This document shows, piece after piece, positions 63,861-64,000 of a stretch of DNA of 64,000 nucleotides. Source of the stretch: Ophiura sarsii (lineage: Eukaryota > Echinodermata > Ophiuroidea > Amphilepidida > Ophiuridae); assembly GCA_035610835.1 (NCBI GenBank), contig CM069447.1:23361259-23425258 (forward strand), given 5' to 3'. How positions within the stretch are numbered: position 1 is the stretch's first letter; the number at the start of each line of letters is the position of its first letter. A model generated the notes under the pieces. The model was not told the DNA's origin, did not search any database, and saw only the letters and a program-made list of their open reading frames with translations. A program made the translations under genes and the position numbers.

Positions 63861-64000
63861 TGCAAATTAAACTTCAAGTTTCTGATGCGGCTAACTAGGG
63901 TCTTCAATTTGGGGGTTGGGGTCATGTGGGGGGACAGGCTTGTCATCAGGGGGGGGGGGCATATCTGACTATTTTTTTAGTATTCATAGGTATACATAGA

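Overview
This is nuclear DNA from an animal. It is AT-rich and intron-rich, every coding block is bounded by GT/AG splice sites, and there are no operons. Dense DNA transposons, several non-LTR retrotransposon clades, microsatellites and homopolymer G/C runs fill most of the space. The protein families (a Death-Roc-COR ROCO GTPase with a MAP3K-like TKL kinase beside it) and the repeat types suggest a marine invertebrate, most likely a non-vertebrate deuterostome such as a hemichordate or echinoderm. That assignment is inference; the sequence itself only shows a metazoan.

Two plus-strand genes can be assembled exon by exon with consistent splice phases. Gene 1 (838-10728, 5 coding exons, 394 codons) encodes a small unrecognised N-terminal alpha/beta region, a Q/P linker and a complete TKL-type protein kinase closest in pattern to ZAK/MLK kinases. 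It ends with a short Ser/Thr tail, and an AATAAA overlaps its stop. Gene 2 (about 19474 to 60513 and beyond the right edge, 14 coding exons seen, 657 codons) encodes a Death domain, a Roc GTPase with recognisable G1, G3, G4 and G5 motifs, and most of a COR domain. Its 3' end lies outside the window. Both families act in stress and innate signalling. Kinase, Death and Roc-COR modules therefore sit side by side on one strand, and the splice phases would even permit a fused transcript (inference).

Layout: 1-10.7 kb is the kinase gene, with an antisense, almost intact RTE-type LINE in intron 3 and several perfect or near-perfect fold-back elements. 10.7-19.5 kb is intergenic, with MITEs, a tRNA-like relic and a CpG-rich tandem block. 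19.5-31 kb holds the first six ROCO exons, a hAT-type element containing its own tandem array inserted into a tRNA-derived SINE, a 15-bp minisatellite, and a decayed TIR element carrying a broken gene of unrecognised function. 31-40.6 kb is one giant intron with LINE debris, a 2.9-kb long-TIR element flanked by TTAA, a 1.9-kb palindrome built on a GGCGGCCATTTT motif and a mariner-like element. 40.7-50.6 kb holds seven more ROCO exons. 50.6-60.4 kb is an intron with a microsatellite and two nested LINEs. 60.4-64 kb holds the last visible ROCO exon and a cluster of TTAA-flanked MITEs, one of which lies inside one arm of a mariner-like element whose other arm preserves the empty site.

The points most worth a second look are: the kinase/ROCO pair and the unassigned N-terminal module of the kinase; a dispersed repeat whose hairpin is conserved with compensatory changes between copies in the two genes; the internal empty-site proof of TTAA insertion; the hAT element with an internal tandem array; and inverted repeats that bracket a single ROCO exon.
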